Source: CBDFLT01 sp965249225
GTDB lineage: Bacteria > Chloroflexota > Dehalococcoidia > Lucifugimonadales > G963668185
Assembly: GCA_965249225.1 (NCBI GenBank)
Contig: CBDFLT010000007.1
Location: 62,001 to 126,000 of the forward strand
Direction of reading: 5' to 3'
DNA: 64,000 bases
Shown here: positions 34,324-42,712 of the stretch, in pieces
Layout: the number at the start of each line of letters is the position of its first letter
How positions within the stretch are numbered: the first letter of the stretch is position 1
Translations under genes and position numbers: made by a program
Notes under the pieces: generated by a model
Database searches by the model: none
What the model was told of the DNA's origin: nothing
The model's input: only the letters and a program-made list of their open reading frames with translations

Positions 34324-34441
34324 CAGGAGTTGGCGCGGTCTATTAATTTGCTAAGAGTGTGTGGAGATAGCAGTCCTGGGATGGCAAAAGGCCCTTTTTA
34401 GATAGATTCTGGGGACTAGAATCCGCAAAACGCGTGGCCAG

Positions 34442-35221
34442 ATGCGACTGGCTTTAATCGTTGAATACGAGGGAACCGACTACCACGGTTTTCAGTACCA
34501 GGTTGACGCTCCTTCGATACAGGGGGAGTTAGAAAAGGCGATAGCCCGTTTGACAGGAGAAAAACCGAGGGTAGTGGGAGCGGGGCGGACCGATGCTGGG
34601 GTCCACGCTAAAGGCCAGGTGGCGGCGTTCAAGACCAGCTCAGGGTACCCGCCCGAGACCTTCGTAAAGGCCCTGAACTTTTACCTGCCAGAGGAGGTCG
34701 CCGTCAGGGCTGCGTATCAGGTACACGAGGGGTTCGATCCACGGAGGGAAGCGTTGAGCCGGACGTACAGGTATACCATCCTCAACAGTCCGACGCCCTC
34801 GCCCCTCTCCCGACGGACGGCTTACCTCGAAGCAGCCACCCTGGACATGGGGGCGATGCAAAGGGTTGCCCGGTTGCTAGTAGGGAGGCACGACTTCTCC
34901 CGCTTCGCCGGCCCAATGGAGGACTCGAACGCTAGCACCGAGCGCGAGATATATAGCACATCGGTTACTAAGGAGGGTGATGTCATCACCTTCGACGTCG
35001 AGGGCAGCTCGTTCCTGCCTCACCAGGTGCGCCGGATGACGGGGGCACTGGTAGACTTGGGACGTGGTGCCCTGACTATGGATGACATAAGGGCTATGAT
35101 CGATGGAGGGCCGTGCGAGGCCGTGGCACACTCCCTGCCCCCGCGAGGGTTGTGCCTTATGGCCGTCACCTATGCGGACTTCCCCCCTGGAGAGGGTCGT
35201 TCAAATGACGATGGACAATAA
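34442..35221 (+). CDS. truA: tRNA pseudouridine(38-40) synthase TruA
   Basis: 259 aa. RLALIVEYEGTDYHGFQYQ at the N-terminus and GAGRTDAGVHAKGQVAAF with the catalytic Asp (about residue 52); then LSRTYRYTILN and FLPHQVRRMTGALVDLGRG. Modifies the tRNA anticodon stem. It overlaps the rplM start by 17 nt. Confidence 0.97.
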   Translation: MRLALIVEYEGTDYHGFQYQVDAPSIQGELEKAIARLTGEKPRVVGAGRTDAGVHAKGQVAAFKTSSGYPPETFVKALNFYLPEEVAVRAAYQVHEGFDPRREALSRTYRYTILNSPTPSPLSRRTAYLEAATLDMGAMQRVARLLVGRHDFSRFAGPMEDSNASTEREIYSTSVTKEGDVITFDVEGSSFLPHQVRRMTGALVDLGRGALTMDDIRAMIDGGPCEAVAHSLPPRGLCLMAVTYADFPPGEGRSNDDGQ

Positions 35222-35678
35222 ACCTTACAGAACGCGGGCGTCTGAGCTAAAGCCCGAGTGGCATGTTATGGATGCCGAGGGAAAGACCCTGGGCAGGCTC
35301 GCCACTGAGATCGCCCAACTTCTCCAGGGCAAGCACAAGCCGATATACGTGCGTCATCTGAACACGGGAGACTTTGTAATCGTGGTAAACGCCGAAAAGG
35401 TACGGGTTACCGGCGACAAGCTCAATAGTAAGATGTATTATCGCCATAGCGGGTATCCCGGCGGACTCAAGGCGCAGACCCTGTCCGACGTCCTGGAGAG
35501 GAAGCCAACGCAAGTGCTGAAGCGTGCCGTCAAAGGGATGCTGCCCAAGAACGCGCTTGGAAGGCGGATGCTGTCCCGTTTGAAGCTGTACGCGGGCGGC
35601 ACGCATCCCCACGAGGCCCAGGTGAAGGCCACTCAAGGGGCCGCGGAGGCGAAGCTGAGTAAGACAGAGGGAGCCTAA
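35205..35678 (+). CDS. rplM: 50S ribosomal protein L13
   Basis: 157 aa. WHVMDAEGKTLGRLATEIAQLLQGKHKPIY, GDFVIVVNAEKVRVTGDK, YYRHSGYPGGLKAQTL and AVKGMLPKNALGRRMLSRLKLYAGG. Start at ATG 35205 with GAGAGGG upstream; a second ATG lies two codons later. Confidence 0.97.
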   Translation: MTMDNKPYRTRASELKPEWHVMDAEGKTLGRLATEIAQLLQGKHKPIYVRHLNTGDFVIVVNAEKVRVTGDKLNSKMYYRHSGYPGGLKAQTLSDVLERKPTQVLKRAVKGMLPKNALGRRMLSRLKLYAGGTHPHEAQVKATQGAAEAKLSKTEGA

Positions 35679-35679
35679 G

Positions 35680-36078
35680 TTGAACCAGCAGCAGGAGTAC
35701 TACTACGCCACGGGTAAGCGTAAGACATCCATCGCCAGGGTAAGGCTGTACAAGGACGACGGCCCGATGGTGGTCAATGGCAAGCCCCTGGAGGAGGCGT
35801 TTGCGTGGGCGTCGTGGCAGCAGCACATCTTCGAACCATTCAAGGTGACCAACACCTTTGGTGACTACAGGATAACCGCTAAGGTGTCAGGCGGGGGGGT
35901 TATGAGCCAGGCAGGCGCGCTTCGCCACGGCATATCCAGGGCCCTTCTGGTGGCCGACCCCTTGCTGCGCCAGTCCCTGAAGCAGGCTGGGCTTCTCACC
36001 CGGGATGCGCGAATCAAGGAGAGCAAGAAGTACGGCCTGAAACGGGCTCGAAAGGCCAAGCAGTACACCAAGCGTTAA
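35680..36078 (+). CDS. rpsI: 30S ribosomal protein S9
   Basis: 132 aa from TTG 35680, directly behind rplM. YYATGKRKTSIARVRLY, VSGGGVMSQAGALRHGISRALL and the C-terminal KKYGLKRARKAKQYTKR, whose last Arg reaches the P-site tRNA. Last gene of the ribosomal cluster, followed by a strong terminator. Confidence 0.98.
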   Translation: MNQQQEYYYATGKRKTSIARVRLYKDDGPMVVNGKPLEEAFAWASWQQHIFEPFKVTNTFGDYRITAKVSGGGVMSQAGALRHGISRALLVADPLLRQSLKQAGLLTRDARIKESKKYGLKRARKAKQYTKR

Positions 36079-36103
36079 GGGACCCGTAAACCGCATACTT
36101 CGG

Positions 36104-36133
36104 AAACGCCCTCGGTGCACCGAGGGCGTTTTT
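36104..36133 (+). terminator. intrinsic terminator after rpsI, works in both directions
   Basis: AAACGCCCTCGG-tgca-CCGAGGGCGTTTTT, a 10-bp GC-rich perfect stem with a T run on the + strand and a complementary A run on the other side. It ends the ribosomal cluster and also the convergent VOC gene, whose stop is at 36137. Confidence 0.95.
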
Positions 36134-36136
36134 GTG

Positions 36137-36535
36137 TCATTCGGGCTGGCCGGGTGTCTCTTTAGGTTTGTGTCCGCCGTCCGTTAGCTCCATCAGCTGG
36201 AGGACGTTGCCGTCCGAGTCCAGAAAGGTGCCGACCCAGCCGCCCCAGTGCTCCTTTTCGGGCGGCCTGATGAACTTCACCCCCTTTGCAGCGAGGGACC
36301 TGTGCGTGCCATGGATGTCGCCCACTCTAAGGTTCACCATTATGCGGTAGGGGTCCTTTGCATCGCCTTTTACCTCGGCATGCTTACCGATGCTGAGCCT
36401 GATGTCGCCCCACTTGAACGCGACAAAGTCCGGGCGGACCGAGTGAGGCGTTAGGCCCAGCGTGTCGCGGTAGAAGGCGGTCATTCGCTCCATGTCCTCG
36501 GTCCAGATTATGACGCCGACCACCCCATCGATCAT
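36137..36535 (-). CDS. VOC (glyoxalase/bleomycin-resistance) family protein
   Basis: 132 aa with two beta-alpha-beta-beta-beta units: VVGVIIWTEDMERMTAFYRDTLGL and VNLRVGDIHGTHRSLAAKGVKF, ending FLDSDGNVLQLMEL. The final Glu fits a metal ligand, but the usual first His is not at the expected place, so metal use is uncertain. Substrate unknown. Convergent with rpsI, sharing its terminator. Confidence 0.85.
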   Translation of the reverse strand: MIDGVVGVIIWTEDMERMTAFYRDTLGLTPHSVRPDFVAFKWGDIRLSIGKHAEVKGDAKDPYRIMVNLRVGDIHGTHRSLAAKGVKFIRPPEKEHWGGWVGTFLDSDGNVLQLMELTDGGHKPKETPGQPE

Positions 36536-36700
36536 TCCAGGGCCTCCTTTGGACGGACTCTTTACCCTGTCGCATCCATGTTATGGGCGGTGAGCGTGCC
36601 CGGTCAATCAGATGGCTTTCGTAGGAAGGGAGACCGTGTAAAGAAGGGAAAAGGTCTTGAATTGGTCGAAAGGTGGTTCCAAGTTTCGGCGGCGAGGGTT

Positions 36701-36868
36701 TATAATCAATGATGGAGACAGTAGTTGGGAAGTTGATAGCTTATGTGGAGGGTCTCTAGAAAGGAGGCTGTGTCATTGGATAGCAGTAGTAGTAGGAGGT
36801 ACTCCGGGTAGGTGTTCCCTGGAGCACCTTCCATATAAGGCCCCGCTCCGGCGGGGCCTTATTCTTTG
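36701..36868 (+). ncRNA. candidate small transcription unit with leader peptides (novel)
   Basis: TATAAT at 36701-36706 is followed by ~150 nt with no recognisable gene and then by an intrinsic terminator (36837-36868). Just before the terminator is a stem-loop (AGGTaCTCCGGG with CCCtGGAGcACCT, 36797-36829). Two tiny frames exist: ATG 36712 (15 codons, starting about where transcription should start) and TTG after a strong AAAGGAGG, reading DSSSSRRYSG and stop. It could be a small RNA or an attenuator for tag, 52 nt further on. It does not look like SRP RNA, 6S or tmRNA. No clear -35. Confidence 0.4.
36837..36868 (+). terminator. intrinsic terminator upstream of tag
   Basis: AAGGCCCCGC-tccg-GCGGGGCCTT, a perfect 10-bp stem, followed by attcttt. 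It lies 52 nt before the tag start and ends the small unit at 36701. Confidence 0.9.
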
Positions 36869-36919
36869 TCAAAGACGCGTATAGCTGTCCGAGCGGAATC
36901 CTGATAGGAGCGCAAGAAC

Positions 36920-37498
36920 ATGCAGAGATGCGCTTGGCCTTCGCCGTCCGACGACCCGTTGGAGTTGTCTTACCACGACCGGGAGTGGGGTGTCCCGCAG
37001 CACGACGACCGGGCGCTCTTTGAAGCCCTGGTCCTGGATGGGATGCAGGCGGGGTTGAGCTGGATGACGATCCTGCGAAAGCGTGAGGCGTTTCGAAGGG
37101 CCTTCGATGGGTTCGACCCCGCTCGGGTCGCCCGATACGATGAGCGTAAGGTAGAAGAGCTACTCACCGACGAGGGGATCGTTCGCAACCGGCAGAAGAT
37201 CGCCGCGGCTATCGAGAACGCGCAAGCGTTTCTGGCCGTGCAGGAAGAGTACGGCGGCTTCGACGCCTATATCTGGTCATTTGTGGGAGGCCGGCCCAAG
37301 GTCAACTCCTGGCGCGCCTGGGAGGAGATCCCAGCAAAGACGCCCGAGTCCGAAGCCATGAGTGCGGACCTAAAGCGCAGGGGATTTAGGTTTGTAGGCC
37401 CGACCATCTGCTACGCGTTCATGCAGGCGGAGGGCCTGGTGAACGACCACACGGTGGACTGTTTCAGGTACGGGGAGCTGTCTGGCGGAAGCCGCTAA
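36920..37498 (+). CDS. tag: DNA-3-methyladenine glycosylase I
   Basis: 192 aa; removes 3-methyladenine from DNA. Zinc ligands Cys4 (MQRCAW), His in SYHDREWGVP, and His/Cys in NDHTVDCFRY match TagI, and FEALVLDGMQAGLSWMTILRKREAFRRAF and RFVGPTICYAFMQAEG are family hallmarks. Its stop overlaps the convergent TPP enzyme stop by 4 bp. It is the second alkylation-repair-type glycosylase in the window. Confidence 0.95.
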   Translation: MQRCAWPSPSDDPLELSYHDREWGVPQHDDRALFEALVLDGMQAGLSWMTILRKREAFRRAFDGFDPARVARYDERKVEELLTDEGIVRNRQKIAAAIENAQAFLAVQEEYGGFDAYIWSFVGGRPKVNSWRAWEEIPAKTPESEAMSADLKRRGFRFVGPTICYAFMQAEGLVNDHTVDCFRYGELSGGSR

Positions 37499-39189
37499 AA
37501 GGCCTGGGTCTTGGCGCCCTTCCAGCGAGCGATAGCCGCCTCTGCACGTGGGCTGATTACCCCCTGCACCTCGACATTTATCAGCACCGGACGCTCGATC
37601 TGAAAGGCCCGCTTGATCGCCGGTGAGAGCTCGTCCGGGTGCTGGACGTGCTCTCCATGTCCGCCCAGTCCCTTGACCATCTGGTCGTAGCGGGAAGGTA
37701 GGAGGTCGGTGGCCACCGACCTGCCGAAGACCCCCAGCTGTATCTGCCGGTCGATGCCCCATGCCGAGTCGTTGCCCAGCACCGTCACAACCGCGAGGTT
37801 ATGCCGCACCGCCGTATCGAACTCCATCGCGTTGAAACCGAAGGAGCCGTCGCCGGTGAACGCGATGACTCGGCTCTTAGGGTGGGCCAGCTTGACCGCC
37901 AGGGCAACCGGCAACGCCGAGCCCAGCATACCCAGGGGCGGTAGATACCACCAGCTCTTGGGGTTGACGGCGGGCAGTCGAGCCCGGCCGAATGCGCAGA
38001 AGTCGCCGCCGTCGAAGGATAGATAGTCATCGGGCCCCAGGTGCTGCTGGACTACTTTGAATACGTGTGAGGGGTGCATCGGCTCCTGGGAAACGGCGGT
38101 GGACTCGAGCCACTCGGCGTGCGCATCTCGCTCAGCCCTGAGTTGCTGCAACCACGGAAGGTCGCTCCAGGCGTGTTTGGTGGCCCCGTTGGTGAACTGA
38201 CACACCACCGCCTCGATGTCGCCCACGATGCCGACCGAGACACCCCTGTTTCTGCCAATCTCTGCGGCCGAGGGATCGACCTGTATGATCCGGGCGTCTT
38301 TTGAAATGGTAGGGGGCATCGCGTAACCCAGGACGAGGTCCTGCTTCCTGCCCAGCAGCACGACCACGTCGGCTTCACCCGATAGCCGGGCGGCGCCGTT
38401 GAGGGCCCGGTCGAAATACCCCATGCAGTAGGGGTGCTCGTCGGACACCATCCCCCTGGCGTCGCCCTCGGTCATGAGGGGCACGCGTGTCGTCTCGATG
38501 AAGTCCTGGAGGGCCTCGCCCGACCTGGCGTACGACGCGGCGCTACCCGCTATGATCAGGGGCCTGCTGGCGCCGCTGAGCAGTGCGATAGCCTCCCCGA
38601 TCTGGTCCTCGGACGCCAGGGCAGGGGATGTGCTGCGGTATTCATTGGGCTGGTAGAAAACTACCTCGCTCTCCGAGACCTCCTGCTGCTGCATGTCCAC
38701 GGGGATGGTGAGGTGCACCGGCCCGCGCCGTCCGCTATATGCGACCCTCAAAGCGTGAGCGAGCATGTCGGGTATGCGCCGCGCGTCCGGGACCACCCAC
38801 GCTCCCTTGACGACGGGACGCGCCATACCCACCTGGTCGATCTCCTGCATGGCGCCACGGCCCAGGTCGTACGACTCGGCGGAGCCACTTATGGACAGCA
38901 GGGGGCTCTCGGCATGGAGGGCGGAGGCGAGGCCCGGCACCGCGTTGGCGAATCCGGGCGTCGTGTACATCGCCACGCCTGGACCGCCCGTTATTCGACC
39001 CCAGGCGTCAGCCATGTGGACGGCGGCCTGCTCGTGCCGGGTGTCGATGAACCTGAAATCCATCTCACTCATCAGGTCAAATGTCGGCAGCAAATGGTCT
39101 CCAGCGATCATGAAGATGTTACGGACTCCCTCAAGCTTAAGGGAGTCGGCGATGATTTGGCTGCCTGTAACCTTTTTCGACCCTGCCAT
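37495..39189 (-). CDS. thiamine diphosphate-dependent enzyme, acetolactate synthase-like
   Basis: 564 aa with the three ThDP-enzyme domains. N-terminal pyrimidine-binding domain: the catalytic Glu in DTRHEQAAVHMADAWGR (about residue 53) and FANAVPGLASALHAESPLL. Central domain from about 190, with GSAASYARSGEAL. C-terminal diphosphate domain with GDGSFGFNAMEFDTAVRHNL, the metal-binding GDG...N motif. No small regulatory subunit and no ilv genes nearby, so a role other than branched-chain amino acid synthesis (oxalyl-CoA decarboxylase- or benzoylformate decarboxylase-like) is possible. The substrate cannot be told. GAGGGAATAG before ATG. Confidence 0.8.
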   Translation of the reverse strand: MAGSKKVTGSQIIADSLKLEGVRNIFMIAGDHLLPTFDLMSEMDFRFIDTRHEQAAVHMADAWGRITGGPGVAMYTTPGFANAVPGLASALHAESPLLSISGSAESYDLGRGAMQEIDQVGMARPVVKGAWVVPDARRIPDMLAHALRVAYSGRRGPVHLTIPVDMQQQEVSESEVVFYQPNEYRSTSPALASEDQIGEAIALLSGASRPLIIAGSAASYARSGEALQDFIETTRVPLMTEGDARGMVSDEHPYCMGYFDRALNGAARLSGEADVVVLLGRKQDLVLGYAMPPTISKDARIIQVDPSAAEIGRNRGVSVGIVGDIEAVVCQFTNGATKHAWSDLPWLQQLRAERDAHAEWLESTAVSQEPMHPSHVFKVVQQHLGPDDYLSFDGGDFCAFGRARLPAVNPKSWWYLPPLGMLGSALPVALAVKLAHPKSRVIAFTGDGSFGFNAMEFDTAVRHNLAVVTVLGNDSAWGIDRQIQLGVFGRSVATDLLPSRYDQMVKGLGGHGEHVQHPDELSPAIKRAFQIERPVLINVEVQGVISPRAEAAIARWKGAKTQAF

Positions 39190-39209
39190 CTATTCCCTCT
39201 GACGTGAGT

Positions 39210-39231
39210 GGCAGCGCCTCACGGCGCTGCC
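39210..39231. other. perfect hairpin in the 5' leader of the TPP enzyme gene
   Basis: GGCAGCGCC-tcac-GGCGCTGCC, 9 bp of perfect stem, about 20 nt upstream of the TPP gene start. It has no T run on either side. It may act on translation of that gene or mark an operator. Confidence 0.5.
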
Positions 39232-39312
39232 GAATTACCGTCCCATTGTAGCTTTGAGAGGTGGGGTGTCAAGTAACGAAAATGTGAGGCTGGCCTCGCC
39301 ACCAAGTCCAAT

Positions 39313-39342
39313 TTGAGGTTCATATCCCCTATCGGCTAGAAT
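39313..39342 (+). promoter_or_regulatory. promoter candidate for the oligopeptide ABC ATPase genes
   Basis: TTGAGG (39313-39318), an 18-bp spacer and TAGAAT (39337-39342). It leaves a ~205-nt leader before the first ATPase gene at 39557. The rest of the 39232-39556 gap holds the inverted repeat at 39378 and nothing else I can name. Confidence 0.5.
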
Positions 39343-39377
39343 GGTGAGGAACGTTGCCACGGTGAGGACAGCAGCAT

Positions 39378-39409
39378 CTGTAACCAGCTTTATGACGTAG
39401 GTGTTACAG
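39378..39409. promoter_or_regulatory. CTGTAAC...GTTACAG inverted repeat (possible operator)
   Basis: Two perfect 7-bp arms separated by 18 bp, 36 bp downstream of the promoter candidate and 148 bp before the ATPase gene. Size and spacing fit a binding site for a dimeric regulator. Inference only. Confidence 0.35.
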
Positions 39410-39556
39410 GACAGATGTGGTGGCTGGCCAATAAGTGCTCCGAAGGTGTACCGGAGGTGGCACGGATGTCCTCGGACGGAGCCACGGGCGTGGCCCATAC
39501 GTAAGTACAAAGAGGGGTTCTAGGCGGACTCAAAGTTGCCGTAAAAGGGGGAGAGT

Positions 39557-40558
39557 GTGGCAAGGTTGCTCGAGGTCAGGGACCTCCAGACTCAATTTTT
39601 CACTCAGGACGGCGTGGTGAAAGCGGTGGACGGGATAAGCTTCAACGTGGACGAAGGGGAAATACTGGGCATCGTTGGTGAGAGCGGCTGCGGCAAGAGC
39701 GTTACCGCGCTGTCCATAATGCGCCTTATAGCCGATCCACCTGGGCGAATTGTGGGTGGGGAGATTGTCTTCGAGGGAGAAGACCTCCTCTCGATGGACA
39801 ATGCCGCGATGCGTCACCTCCGGGGAAACCGCATCGCCATGATTTTCCAGGAGCCCATGACCTCGCTCAACCCGGTGCTGACCATCGGCAGGCAGATTAC
39901 CGAAACCCTCGAGCTTCACCAGGATATGGATAAAGCGGGTGCGCGGGAGCGAGCTGCCGAGTTGCTTGGGCTTGTCGGAATTCCCGACCCCCTGAACCGG
40001 CTCAAGGATTATCCTCACCAGTTCAGTGGCGGCATGCGACAGAGGGTTATGATCGCCATAGCGCTGAGCTGTAACCCCAAGCTGATCGTTGCCGACGAGC
40101 CTACTACCGCCCTCGACGTCACGATTCAGGCCCAGATCCTGGAGGTGATGCAGTCTCTGGCGCGAGAGTTCCATACCGCTCTTATCATCATCACCCACAA
40201 CCTGGGAGTTGTGGCTCGATACGCGCAGCGTGTGGTCGTGATGTATGCCGGTAAGATCATCGAGGTCGGCACAGCCAAAGATATATATCACGATCCGAGA
40301 CACCCCTACACTCTGGGCTTGCTGAACTCAGTCCCCCGACTCGATCAGGATGCCAGGGCAAGGCTGGACCCGATTGAGGGTCTGCCCCCGGACCTGATCG
40401 ATATCCCCGAGCGCTGCTCCTTCGCGCCGCGCTGCGAGTTCGCCGTAGACAGATGCCGGCGCGAGGTCCCTCCGCTTGAGACATTCGAGGTGGGGCACTC
40501 GTCAGCCTGTTTCAGGATGAACGAACTTGCAGAGATTTCGGCTCCGGCGGGTACCTAG
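39557..40558 (+). CDS. oligopeptide/dipeptide ABC transporter ATPase (DppD/OppD type)
   Basis: 333 aa. Walker A GESGCGKS (about residue 41), Q-loop FQEPMTSLNPVLTIG, signature QFSGGMRQR, Walker B LIVADEPTTALD and H-loop ITHNLG. After HPYTLGLLNSVPR comes the C-terminal domain of these ATPases with four Cys (CSFAPRCEFAVDRC...SACF), a pattern that in some relatives holds an iron-sulfur cluster. GTG start. It pairs with the next gene; no permease or binding-protein genes are near. Confidence 0.95.
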   Translation: MARLLEVRDLQTQFFTQDGVVKAVDGISFNVDEGEILGIVGESGCGKSVTALSIMRLIADPPGRIVGGEIVFEGEDLLSMDNAAMRHLRGNRIAMIFQEPMTSLNPVLTIGRQITETLELHQDMDKAGARERAAELLGLVGIPDPLNRLKDYPHQFSGGMRQRVMIAIALSCNPKLIVADEPTTALDVTIQAQILEVMQSLAREFHTALIIITHNLGVVARYAQRVVVMYAGKIIEVGTAKDIYHDPRHPYTLGLLNSVPRLDQDARARLDPIEGLPPDLIDIPERCSFAPRCEFAVDRCRREVPPLETFEVGHSSACFRMNELAEISAPAGT

Positions 40559-40570
40559 GGGAAGGCGGCT

Positions 40571-41620
40571 ATGGCAGAGGTACAAAACAGTCAGCAAGAC
40601 GGCCGTCAATTCGGGGCAACCCATGTGGAAATCAAGAACTTAAAAATGTATTTCCCGGTGACCTCGGGACTCCTGTTCCAGAAAAAGGTTGCCGACGTCA
40701 AAGCGGTGGACGACGTTACCCTATCCATCAAAAAAGGCGAGACTCTCGGACTGGTGGGGGAAAGTGGTTCCGGAAAGACGACCACCGGCCGGTGCGTATT
40801 GCGGTTGTACAAGCCCACCGGCGGCGAGGTCGTTTTCGAGGGACAGAGGTTGAACGACCTGAGCGAGTCCGAGATGAGGCCCATGCGCCGAAAGATGCAG
40901 ATCATCTTTCAGGACCCTTACGGCTCGTTGAACCCCAGGATGACGTGTGGAGACATCATCGGCGAGCCACTCATCATCCACAAGCTGACGCATGGAAAAG
41001 AGGAGCGCCGAGATAGGGTCCATGAGCTGCTGAGTCTCGTTGGTCTGAACCCCTACATGGCCGACCGTTATCCCCACGAGTTCAGCGGAGGTCAGAGGCA
41101 GCGGATTGGTATAGCGAGAGCACTCGCCGTAAGTCCCAACTTCATTGTGTGCGACGAGCCCGTGTCCGCTCTGGACGTCTCCATTCAGGCCCAGATCATC
41201 AACCTGCTGGAAGAGCTTCAGGAGAAGTTCAACCTGACCTACCTCTTTATCGCTCACGACCTGTCGGTGGTGCGTCACATAAGCGACCGCATCGCCGTCA
41301 TGTACCTCGGACACATAGTAGAGATCGCCGACCGGACCGAGCTATACGAGAACCCGATTCATCCCTACACGAAGGCGTTACTCTCGGCGGTCCCCATTCC
41401 GGACCCCACTCTGGAGGCGGAGCGAGAGCGGATTATCCTTACGGGCGATGTTCCGAGCCCGATGAACCCGCCCAGTGGCTGTGTGTTCCACACCAGGTGC
41501 CCCATCGCGATTAAAGAGTGCCGGGTCGAGGTGCCCGAGCTAAGGGAGGTCGCCAAGGACCACTGGGTGGCCTGTATTAGAGCGGAGGGCTATTATCAGG
41601 CGAGGCCCATTGCCGTCTAG
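40571..41620 (+). CDS. oligopeptide/dipeptide ABC transporter ATPase (DppF/OppF type)
   Basis: 349 aa. Starts with IKNLKMYFPVTSGLLFQK, the typical DppF/OppF N-terminus; Walker A GESGSGKTT, FQDPYGSLNPRMTCG, signature EFSGGQRQR, Walker B IVCDEPVSALD, H-loop IAHDLS, and C-terminal CVFHTRCPIAIKEC. It forms the heterodimeric motor with the preceding ATPase, 12 nt upstream. The membrane and substrate-binding parts must be encoded elsewhere. Confidence 0.95.
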   Translation: MAEVQNSQQDGRQFGATHVEIKNLKMYFPVTSGLLFQKKVADVKAVDDVTLSIKKGETLGLVGESGSGKTTTGRCVLRLYKPTGGEVVFEGQRLNDLSESEMRPMRRKMQIIFQDPYGSLNPRMTCGDIIGEPLIIHKLTHGKEERRDRVHELLSLVGLNPYMADRYPHEFSGGQRQRIGIARALAVSPNFIVCDEPVSALDVSIQAQIINLLEELQEKFNLTYLFIAHDLSVVRHISDRIAVMYLGHIVEIADRTELYENPIHPYTKALLSAVPIPDPTLEAERERIILTGDVPSPMNPPSGCVFHTRCPIAIKECRVEVPELREVAKDHWVACIRAEGYYQARPIAV

Positions 41621-41670
41621 TGGCTTGGTTTGGACCTGTCCGTTTGTCGGCGGAGCGTGGCTGTCGGTGG

Positions 41671-41955
41671 CTATGCGGACGAGGTGTCGGCCCGGTTGAG
41701 GAAGCTAATGTCCGGTGGCCCGATGACTCCCGCACGCTCCATCGCATCCCGCAGGTCCTGGGATTGCACGAACTTGTGAGCGTTTTCCAGGCTGTCCCAC
41801 TCAATTAGGACCGTCACCTGGTTGGGGGTCTCGGCGTTTTGAAAGACCTGGGCGCCTATAGAGCCGGCGGCCCTTCGGACCGAAGCATGCTCGTCGTAAA
41901 CAGCCTTCCACTTGGCGAAATCCTCAACGGTTGATCGAACGAGTGTGTACGGCAT
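41671..41955 (-). CDS. small ABM-like/dimeric alpha-beta barrel protein
   Basis: 94 aa from ATG 41955, which has GGAGGAA upstream (an open frame reaches 42006). YTLVRSTVEDFAKWKAVYDEHASVRRAAGSIGAQVF, TVLIEWDSLENAHKFVQSQDLRDAMERAGV and PPDISFLNRA fit the antibiotic-biosynthesis-monooxygenase-like fold. Function unknown. Convergent with the ABC ATPase genes. Confidence 0.75.
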   Translation of the reverse strand: MPYTLVRSTVEDFAKWKAVYDEHASVRRAAGSIGAQVFQNAETPNQVTVLIEWDSLENAHKFVQSQDLRDAMERAGVIGPPDISFLNRADTSSA

Positions 41956-42099
41956 ATGGGTTCCTCCTTCTTTGGGATAGGGACCTAGGGACTTGCGAGC
42001 GGCCACCGTGGTGGCAAGATAGCATGTAAGCTACCCACTGGCAACAGTGGAACGTACATAGACAGGTGGTTCGAAGAGCTCGTTTAGTAGGGTGATTTC

Positions 42100-42588
42100 G
42101 TGAGGAGAGGTCCCCCCGTTATCCGCCACATGGCCGGCCTGCTCACCGGCCGACTCTATGCGGTTCGCGGCGACAGCATGAAACCGAGCTTCCGGCACGG
42201 TGACCACCTGCTGGTTAGCCGGTTGGCCTACCGCGTAGAGAGCCACCGCAGGGGGGAGGTGGTGATAGTGTGCGACCCCAGGCGCCCTTCGAGTACTTTT
42301 CTGAAGCGTATCGTGGGTCTGCCGGGAGAGGTGGTGCGTATCCAGGACGGCTTGCTCCTCATCGACGGCGACCACCTAGCCGAGCCATATCTTGGGGGAC
42401 TGCCCGCATCTCCGGGCACGGACGAGGCGACGTGGACGCTGGCCCGAGATCAGTACCTGGTCCTCGGGGACAACAGGGCCCACAGCACGGACAGCCGCCA
42501 TTTCGGACCCGTAGACAGGGGTCTAATCATAGGCGGAGCGTGGTTTCGTTTCTGGCCGCCTCGACGATGGGGTTCGATAGAGGGCTAG
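42100..42588 (+). CDS. S26-family (signal peptidase I-like) peptidase without membrane anchor
   Basis: 162 aa from GTG 42100. It has the catalytic Ser in VRGDSMKPSFRHGD (about residue 26), the catalytic Lys in STFLKRIVGLPGE (about 69) and the box E-like GDNRAHSTDSRHFGPV. There is no N-terminal membrane helix, and the STDSRHFGPV ending resembles the small S26 proteases linked to Ni-superoxide dismutase maturation (SodX) as much as LepB. No sodN gene is in the window. Followed by a strong hairpin. Confidence 0.8.
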   Translation: MRRGPPVIRHMAGLLTGRLYAVRGDSMKPSFRHGDHLLVSRLAYRVESHRRGEVVIVCDPRRPSSTFLKRIVGLPGEVVRIQDGLLLIDGDHLAEPYLGGLPASPGTDEATWTLARDQYLVLGDNRAHSTDSRHFGPVDRGLIIGGAWFRFWPPRRWGSIEG

Positions 42589-42712
42589 GCGTCGTTTCAG
42601 ACCGTCCTCTCAGGAGCATCCGCCCTGTCCCGCCTGTTGGAGAGACGTTCCCGCTGGCTCAACTAGTTTTGAAGCCATTTGGCTGTGTTGAGTTCCCAAA
42701 GAAGGGGGGAGT

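Noticed and set aside
34380..34402. Terminator between rplQ and truA (AAAAGG/CCTTTTT)
   Set aside because: The arms leave no loop and the stem is only about six A/T-rich pairs.
36701..36868. SRP RNA, 6S RNA or tmRNA in the gene-less unit before tag
   Set aside because: The SRP core (GGAAGGAAGCAGC-like), the 6S bubble and the tmRNA acceptor/tag features are absent.
38434..39207. 257-codon plus-strand frame across the TPP enzyme
   Set aside because: Antisense to a full-length ThDP enzyme with all motifs; no start signal or domain.
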